Assembly (NCBI GenBank): GCA_025331445.1
Contig: JAIWNE010000067.1
Coordinates: 106,407-170,406 of the forward strand
Length of the DNA stretch: 64,000 bases
DNA from: Blakeslea trispora
Taxonomy: Eukaryota; Mucoromycota; Mucoromycetes; Mucorales; Choanephoraceae
Direction: 5' to 3'
A model generated the notes under the pieces. The model did not search any database. It worked only from the letters and a program-made list of their open reading frames with translations, and was not told where the DNA came from. Shown piece by piece: positions 56,515 to 64,000 of the stretch (the stretch's first letter is position 1; each line of letters starts with the position of its first letter). The translations under genes were made by a program, and so were the position numbers.

Positions 56515-57019
56515 AGTAATGAGCACCAGGTTTTAAGTCGTCCGACTAGAGATATAAGTAAAGTAGAGAGAATAAAGTAGTATAAAAGAAGAGATGTAAT
56601 ATATGAATACAATGATCTGTAATAAATATCAAGGGAACTAATAACAATATGTGGATTTAGGTAGTGAATATGTCAAACTACAACCAAGCGTAAAGTAAAT
56701 AAGAGAAGTAATAGTTGAGTTTATTAATAAGAGAAGATTAAAGAGTTTATATACTATTCTAAAAGAAGTCATGTTGGACTTGCAAACTAATAATTTAAAC
56801 AGTCAAGTTAACGAGTCATCATGTATGGATTATTAATACATGTCTAAAAGTTCTATTCATTATGATATGGAAAGTCAGAGAAGGATTCAAATAAAGTTGT
56901 TGTGTAATAAGAGATCAAGGGGAGCTGTCAAATGAGTAAAATACCAAATAGGAAATACAGAGTTGGATTCAAAGCAGCAAAAATAATTGAGTACTAGCAA
57001 AATTCCTGTGCGTAACATT

Positions 57020-57069
57020 GGGAAAGAGAACAAGTAGATCTAATAGAGCAACCAGACAGCAAGGCTATA
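57020..57069 (+). repeat. Diverged direct repeat, copy 2
   Basis: Second copy of the 50-bp block at 56465-56514, offset 555 bp, beginning GGGAAAGAGAACAAGTAGAT. Flanks diverge faster, with shared strings such as TCATGTTG(G/A)(A/G)CTTG farther down. Confidence 0.7.
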
Positions 57070-58390
57070 TTTAATGATAATTGTATTTGCTTGGTTAGAG
57101 TATTGATCTATAGAAAAGTAAGAACACAACAATAGACTACAGTACCAAGCGAACTTTAGATAATATTAAATGGAAATTTATGTAGATTAAGATCGACTCA
57201 AAGTATATAAGAACAAGATGAGTAAAAGTTGCTTGTTAATGAGAAATTAAAAAAGAGATTATATATTGATTCCAAGAAACTCATGTTGAGCTTGTAAAGG
57301 CTACACTGATAATAAGCATAATAAACAATCATGTATTTGCATAGAAAGTTAATAAAGGACTTGTGTCTGATTAGTATGCAGTCGAGATTCAAAACAGTAT
57401 GCCAAATACAACATACAATAGAAAAAAAAAAATAGTAGTCAGAAAATGAGTGAGGACAGGAACAAATTCCATATAGAACGTTAATGAAAGTCAACGTTCC
57501 CCCTTTTTGTCTACTATTCACTGTATTTGGTCTTGCTATGTATCATACATAATGTGATGACTTGTGCTTACATCATTACACTATTCATTGATTCCTAATG
57601 TATCATTAGACTAATCAAATTACTTTCCTTACTACACAAAACCTAGTATCAGTATCTCTTCTTACTCTTGAAGACTGAGTTAATGTTCATTTTTTTTTGG
57701 AGGGTCTATCTTTACTAACAACTTGTCTCGTTCTATTCGCCTAATCTAAAATAAAGCTGTTGATGAAAGACATTCTGTAGGCCAGTACACAAGTATGTGT
57801 TCTACATGAAAGGCCAGGTATAAAGCTACCAAGAGATCTTCAGTGTGTTGGGTCATGCGATAACTTATCAAATAGCATATGTGGTAGCGACAAGTAAATT
57901 TGGCGAAATGACACACCCTTTTTTGAAGCTGTTACTTGGGAGCCTTTGCTAAGGACTTGCAGAGAAAAGAGACCTATATACCTACAAGACCCATTGTTCA
58001 GTAATCCTAAAACTAAAAAAGATGTGTATTGTGTCTTTTTTTTTTTTTCAGAAAATGATGGCACTCATACATGCATACAAAAAAAAAGTAACTTGTTTAG
58101 CTATGTTCATCTTCCAAAAAAAAAAAGAGGGACTCTTCCACACTTTTACCCCCCAAATCATGACAAAAATAGACTGCTGTGAATAACCTACAATAAAGAA
58201 AAATGACTTGACACAATGCTAAAACGATACAAGGTTGTTTATAGTATAAGCCTCTGAAAGTTACATTGAGTAATGAGGTCTTTTTCACTCCCCCAAAAGT
58301 TCTAGCTTGACACGATAAGCTTTCTTTGATTTGTCGGGATTTTGATGGAACTTCTTTTATTTCTTTTCTCTTCTTTTTTTGCATTTTCAA

Positions 58391-59462
58391 ATGTTAAAGT
58401 GGGGTATTCTTGGCACAGGCAGTATTGCTCATACGTTTGCAAAGTCACTCGAGAAAACAGATAAAGGAAAGCTGGTGGCTGTAGGTAGCCGCTCCATGGA
58501 GACAGCCAAGAGATTTGCAGAGTCGTTTCATGTGCCTTACTATTTTAGTAGTTATGAAGCTTTATTGGTCAGTGACCAAGTCGACATTGTCTACATAGCT
58601 ACGCCTCATCCTCAGCACTATGAACTAGCTATGCTCGCTGCACGTTCAGGCAAACACATGTTGATCGAAAAGCCCATGGCCATGAATGTGGAGCAAGTAG
58701 AAGCTATTTTTAAAGCAGCAAAAGAACACCAAGTTTTCGTCATGGAAGCATACATGTATAGATGCCATCCTCAAACAAAACAATTGGTCCATATGATTCG
58801 CTCGGACGCTATAGGCAAAGTGAAGGTGATACGCGCTCAGTTCTCATTTGATGGAAGACCCCTAGGTCCTACTTCTCGATTATGGGTCAATCAGTTGGGT
58901 GGTGGTGCTATTCTTGATATTGGTGGATGTAGGTTTTTTTTAACTAGTGGCATTTTCCCAAGAAATAACTCATGCTGTTCAATAAGATCCCATGTCTTTT
59001 GCTCGATTGATTGCAGGTACTGACCCAATCAAGATAAAGGCAACAGGATATGTTCAGCCAGAGACTCAAGTAGATGAATGGTCTCATGCTTGTCTTGAAT
59101 TCGAAGGCCATATCACAGCACAGTTGTTTGCAGGTATATTTGCTGATGCGGACAGCAGTGTAGAAGTGTTGGGTGACAAAGGTGTCTTGAAAGTGGTCAA
59201 TCTATGGCGTCCTGATTTGACTCAGCTAGGCCCTGTTCAGATTGAATGGACTGTCTATGGCAAACCAATGGAGATTGTACCCGTTGCAATTGAGCAGAAC
59301 GATCTTTATGTCTATGAGATTGAGTCTGTCACAGAGGCTGTTGTAGCAGGAAAGTTAGAATGTGACGACATGAGCTGGGAGGACAGTCTTGGTCAAGTCA
59401 GAGCTATGGACGCTTGGCGATATGATATTGGTCTCTATTATGCAGAAGATAAACAACAGTAG
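58391..59462 (+). CDS. Gfo/Idh/MocA-family oxidoreductase (dihydrodiol dehydrogenase-like)
   Basis: NAD(P)-dependent sugar or diol dehydrogenase. Two exons: 58391-58928 and 58987-59462 (337 aa). The N-terminal Rossmann fold opens LKWGILGTGSIAHTFAKSL (GxGxxA-type dinucleotide site). DIVYIATPHPQHYELAMLAA and MLIEKPMAMN carry the family EKP motif with the catalytic Lys. FVMEAYMYRCHPQ and GGGAILDIGG-YPMSFARLIAG follow, as in dimeric dihydrodiol dehydrogenases and D-xylose 1-dehydrogenases (NADP+). The exon joint falls in the GGY motif. Substrate not resolved from sequence. Start: ATG 58391 is the first in frame after a T-rich leader. Confidence 0.94.
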
Positions 59463-60327
59463 GTTAAACTGGTCTTAGTTTTAGAGACAGCAGCTATTTT
59501 TTTTTTTTCAGAAATAATACTATTGGCCCAAAACAACTAATGTATGTGGATGCTGGAATACATGATGATTTATTTTGCACTTCAATGATATTTGTTAGAA
59601 AACAAATACATCAATGCTTCCATTGTTCTTCTAGCTTCTTCTGATGCTCTATAAGTTTTGCATGCATGTGAGAATATTTGAAACGTTATATATCGTGATG
59701 ATTTTTTACCTAGGCCTGTTGTCTTTACAGCCTCGTTGTCTCTAGCAAGGAAAAAAATGTTTGAAGAGGGCACCTGGCGCTCATAGAGTTTCTGTACATT
59801 TTGTTATTACCATCATATATACAAAGAGGGGTATGCTTACACTGTTGGGCTTTAAATGAGACAGTTCAGCATTGAGCACTTTTGCTTCTTGAATCTAATC
59901 AATGCCTGAGCATATCAACCAAAAGATAACTCATCTATCGCTTCTTACCTGTTTATTCAATTCAATTTTATTCATATCAGAGCAAAGAAGAAAAAAATAA
60001 AATAAAAATGCATCAATTTTTTTTTTGCCATTGACTGTGAAACCCGACAGCCAATCATGAAACAGGCTTTATTTGTTTGAGCAATCATTCTTGTATGCTT
60101 TTTTATAGACAACTTGAATGATTGATGTTTTCACTAAATTCTCGTCAACACAAGAGTTTAACAATTTTATGTGATTTAGCATGCTGAATATTTATTATTG
60201 ATAATGATGAATGAAATGACAGTCTATAGTGATGTGAATGAATTTTTTTAAAGGGAAAATGATATAAAAATTACAATTAAGTGAATATAAAGGGTACATG
60301 AATATAATCAAACAAAGAGGGGAGATG
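59463..60327. other. Intergenic region between convergent genes (865 bp)
   Basis: 3' flanks of the oxidoreductase and the MFS transporter. No gene supported; ORF 59773-59582 (-) shows no features. Confidence 0.45.
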
Positions 60328-62216
60328 TTAGTTTTTTTCTGGCAAGACAGCAACCTCTTCGTCCTTCTTTTGAGGCACAGCAGGAGCACCGTAACGCACA
60401 TCTTTACAGAAGAGTGTAAAGAGAAAACCAATGGCAGCAGCAACAATGGGCAAAATAAACAAGATATGAAGAGCATTGTAGTAGGCAGTGACAACAGGTG
60501 CCTTGATATCAGCAGGTAAGTCTTTGATGTAGAGATAATTCTTGAGTGCACCATATTGGTTAGCAGCAGTAAGCACATCCACAGGCAGCTTGCTGAATTG
60601 TGCTTTCAAGAATACCTGGTAAAGGGCTTGATAGATAACAACACCCACCGAACAGGCAAGCATCATAAAGAAGTTGTTCAAACCAGTAGCAACAGCAATA
60701 TCCTTTCTTTCAACAGATGACTGGACACTCAGAATACAGTTTTGTTGAGAGATACCAAAGGCAAAACCACTAAAGGCAAGGTAACCAGCCTGCTGGCCCC
60801 AACTGCTGTCTTGTTTGACAGTAAAGAACAAACCGTATCCAAGCAAGTTACAGGCAGAACCCAAGATGAGATAGAATTTGGTACGGGGGAACAAGCGAAG
60901 GATGAAGCCACAGCCAACTGAGCCAACAATAAGACAGATCATAAAGGGAATCAAACGAAGACCAGATGTGGTACTGTTGGCACCAAACACAGCTTGATAG
61001 AAAATGGGACCGAAATATAAAGTACCGATAAAAGTAAAGCCCAAGGTAATCATATAGACATAGACTACAATACAGGCAGGGTTGGACAAGACACTGAAGG
61101 GCATGAGGGGTTCCTTAGCAATCCAGCCTTCTGTCACGATCAACAGAATCAAGGCAACACCAGCAGCAACAAAGGGACCGATAGCATGTGCACTTGACCA
61201 TCCATAGGAGGAACCCCAGTTCATGGCCAACAAGAGACAGACAATAAAGCCCACAGCAAACAAACTACCTAACCAATCGATACGCTTCATTTTATCAACA
61301 AAGGAAGATTCAGTAGCTTGACTTGTTTCATTCAGATAGAAAAAGATGATCACCAGAGCAACGGCAGCCAAAATCACGTTTAACCAAAAATCCCAATGCC
61401 AATCAGCATGATCAACAAAACCACCACCTAAAAAAAAAAAAGTGGTCAATTTTTTGCTTCATAATAACAAAAAAAGCGCTTACCAATTAAAGGACCAACC
61501 ACACTGGCAATACCATAGACGACAGAAAGCATCGATTGGAATCGAGGACGAAGGGCTGGAGGAGAAACCTCAGAGATGATGATGTAAGTCATGGACATGA
61601 CACCACCACCACCAAAGCCTTGGATGACACGACCAGCAATTAGCATGTTAATGTTGACAGATAAACCATTGATTAAAGAACCAATAAAGAAAAAGATGAT
61701 GCCAAACATATACACTGGTTTTCTATATTTTAAAAGAGAGAGAGAGTCAGCATCAACCAAAAACAAGCCAATTTCTACTGTATTTTTTTTTACCTTCCAA
61801 AAATATCTGAAAACTAATTTCATAATAAATAAAAAAAAATTCTGTTAATCATCTGTATTCCCTTTAAACAAAAAAAAATTACTTCTTACTTTGCCAGAAA
61901 GTGGTTGAAATGCGTTGAGTGCCACAAGATAAGCTGTAGCAATCCAGGTTTGAGATTGAACACCATTTAATTGAGTAGCAATTGTACTCATAGCAGGAGC
62001 AACAACAGTAGAATTGAGCGACATCATAAACATGGCAATAATAATACCAATGATGGTGATTGTGAAATTGACCAATTCCCTTGTTGATTTGAAGTTTCTG
62101 TTGTCTTTTTCATCCAGAATAGAAATCTGGTCTCGAGCATCTAAAGTGGAAGAGCTTCTACCGATATCTGTTTCAGATATTTCACCAATAGTTCGGTTCA
62201 TTTCTTCTTCTTTCAT
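60328..62216 (-). CDS. MFS multidrug:H+ antiporter-type transporter (14 helices)
   Basis: Predicted plasma- or vacuolar-membrane exporter of the DHA2-type drug:proton antiporters. Four exons: 62216-61890, 61813-61794 (20 nt), 61722-61484, 61427-60328 (561 aa). The N-terminal tail is Ser/Asp/Glu-rich. Helix 1 region IIGIIIAMFMMSLNSTVVAPA carries the motif D1-like NSTVVAPAMSTI. Motif A appears as SGK-FSDIFGR-KP across two splice junctions. The antiporter region is RVIQGFGGGGVMSMTYIIIS and SVVYGIASVVGPLIG (motif C, GPxxG). Seven to eight further spans follow, ending ILPIVAAAIGFLFTLFCKDV and a charged tail. The 20-nt exon encodes FSDIFG and is supported by this motif. An alternative start lies 33 nt upstream. 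Substrate unknown. Confidence 0.93.
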
Positions 62217-64000
62217 TAGTAAGTAGTGAATATATAAAATAAAGAACAAAGAAAATAAAGAAAAAGTAGTTGTTTGCTTGTCCCAAAGATGGGATCACAG
62301 ATCAATTTATATAGAACTTGTAAGCAACGTTACACCTGCTCTCTTTTTAATACTCAGTGGATTAACACAGCACCCGATAAACGGACGTATTCCATTCGCG
62401 GCTATTTCGGAAATAGATGCTTCGCCATACTGTTTGTCGGCGCAATAGTTCAGCCTAGCTTTTTTTTTTCTTCTTAATAAAGACAAGGTGTTTATACATT
62501 TCGGAATTCTCTAGGTGATCTCTCCATCAATTCGATTCAAGAAGCTCTAGTTGCAAGAGGGGATTTTTTTTTCACCAAAAACAACTAAAAAAGAGAGAGA
62601 GCCTTTTGGTATGAAATAATGGATACACTTTAGCTGGAATTTTTTTTAAGGGTAAAATATTCAACTTTGATTGTGTGGGTAAAGCTACGGATGTTGATGA
62701 AAATCTCAAGTACTGCTTTCATTGATGATGTTATTCTGACTCTTGTTGTCTATTGGATATAAGAAAGCACCATCGTTTTTTATTTAAGAAAACTATGAAC
62801 TCTATTGAATAATAACACCGAATATATGAGCAGTGTTTCTTTTTTGATCTGATTCGAGATCAAAGTAAGTTGGTCTATTGTTTTTGTTTAGTTCAACAAC
62901 TGATACTAAACAACCATCTTTCCATAGTAAACAAACAAACATGAACTTATTCACCAACGCTTGCCATAGCGTGTTATTGTAGCACCACTCTAGATAACAA
63001 AAAGCCCTCAATGAAACCATGCAAAAAGCCGCATATTATGTGTAGATGATATTCGTCAAGAGAGAGAGAAACAGAATGCCTTAACCCTGGATTGTCATTG
63101 CATCATGTCAAACCAATACATTGGTCATTTACTAAATCGAGGTATCCAGTTTCTTGATATACTGTTTCATGGTATGCAACTTTTGTTAGTATCTCAAACT
63201 CATTTAAATAGCATCTGTTTGGTGAAATACAAGCCAATTGACTTTTTGCTTTTTCTTTGACTATGTGAGATCAAAAAAGAGTTTTTTTTCTTTCATTGCC
63301 TGATCTATTTTACCGGCGCATTTCCACTGAGCATACTGTACTACATGTAATTGATCAGCAAAATAATAAAAATAAATGGATGTATTGTCCTACTCAATTT
63401 CCATAAAAGTAAATCAGCATTTCAACATGGCGGAATTGCGTTACACAGAATAGTCAGCAATAATCTTTTTTGATCTTGGATCAAATCCGTTCTTCCCCTT
63501 TATTTTCTAAATGAAATCACCTTGAATGAATGAAAAAGAGAGAAGAGTATGATTGCTTTCTGACACAAGCTATTCAAGGCTAAAAAAAACATACAAAAAA
63601 GGAAACTATTTTCCCCCCAAAAATGGATCTCGATGATACAGTCAAATGATATATAAAAAAAAACCATCAGATGTTTTATTTGTTATTTTCTGGAAATCTC
63701 AAGGGGGATTTATGTACTCTTTTTTTTTTTTCTGCAACGTTATTTAAGAGAGGCCATAGATCCATTCGAAAATGGCTGTCCTTGTTTCACTACATCACAT
63801 CGAGTGAAATGCCCCCTTTTTATGATTAATGTATGTCTCCCAATCTATATGGATAAGCAAATCAGATCAATCATGTCTGATAGATACCAAATCAATCTCT
63901 TTTTTCATTACTGCTTGAAATTGCACTGCTTATAGGTCTGTTTCCCCTTTATTCTAAATCTCCTTCTGTTACAGTAAATCAGTCGATTCAAGAGTTTTGG
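62217..64000. other. Terminal region without a supportable gene (1.8 kb)
   Basis: Upstream of the MFS transporter. Only short ORFs (e.g. 63020-62802 -) in AT-rich sequence. A gene further right could have its promoter here, but I see no start or exon. Confidence 0.5.

Larger units (their letters stand above)
56375..58390. other. Non-coding region with diverged duplicated sequence
   Basis: 2 kb of purine-rich AT-rich DNA with no coding potential. Two similar segments are present about 0.5 kb apart (separate entries). The stretch 57500-58390 has only short ORFs and T-rich tracts; the end includes the oxidoreductase promoter with a CT/T-rich leader. Confidence 0.5.

Noticed and set aside
56328..56612. 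94-aa minus-strand ORF overlapping the tRNA
   Set aside because: Overlaps the tRNA gene; no coding pattern.
1..64000. CRISPR arrays, bacterial operons, riboswitches
   Set aside because: No regularly spaced repeats; the window is eukaryotic nuclear DNA.

Overview
The window looks like nuclear DNA of an early-diverging filamentous fungus, most likely a Mucorales species (Mucoromycota). Genes are split by many short introns (mostly about 50-70 nt), intergenic DNA is AT-rich with long poly-T/poly-C runs, and the proteins are typically fungal (Zn2Cys6 regulator, Gvp36-type BAR protein, Prp38, mitochondrial RNA polymerase). The transposon debris also resembles Mucorales elements. Exon structures below were built by hand from GT/GC...AG sites and reading phase; every multi-exon model closes in frame. 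No transcript data or database search was available.

Layout. 1-1055 holds the N-terminal part of a Zn2Cys6 transcription factor (-), followed by a two-helix membrane protein (-, 1493-1891). 2343-6557 is mitochondrial RNA polymerase (+). 6725-9468 is a muniscin/Syp1-FCHO endocytic adaptor (-, 12 exons). 10554-11707 is a tandem CCCH (tristetraprolin-type) RNA-binding protein (-), separated by a 2.6-kb divergent spacer from eIF2B-gamma (+, 14342-16183). Then come a Ser-rich protein, PRP38, a small Cys-tailed protein, mitochondrial bL32m, eIF2B-delta, a Gvp36-like BAR protein, a YML020W-like alpha/beta hydrolase, another small Cys-rich protein and a UDP-glycosyltransferase (to 26117).

26.1-34.1 kb is gene-poor and holds decayed mobile elements: a repeat-type ORF fragment, an OTU-like fragment and a frameshifted, internally deleted Tc1/mariner-like transposase. 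34.1-36.2 kb has a pfkB/ketohexokinase-like kinase convergent with a C2H2 protein; 36.2-38.4 kb is again gene-poor. 38.4-44.7 kb holds PIP5K (MSS4 type), a divergent pair of WrbA-type flavodoxin-fold quinone reductases and a disordered protein. 45.9-55.1 kb holds an aldo-keto reductase, a roughly 11-TM protein of unknown function, an Integrator subunit 10 homologue and a CYSTM protein. 56302 is a tRNA-Phe copy followed by diverged duplicated non-coding sequence. 58.4-62.2 kb holds a Gfo/Idh/MocA oxidoreductase convergent with a 14-TM MFS transporter. The last 1.8 kb shows no gene.

Functional themes. Translation and RNA handling are prominent: two of the five eIF2B subunits lie about 3 kb apart beside bL32m and PRP38, and a CCCH mRNA-decay-type protein and INTS10 are also present. 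A second group concerns membranes and endocytosis (muniscin, BAR protein, PIP5K, whose lipid product recruits muniscins). Most genes look like ordinary conserved housekeeping loci. The least expected items are the INTS10 homologue, three GC-AG introns, the WrbA pair with different intron positions, and the transposon graveyard.
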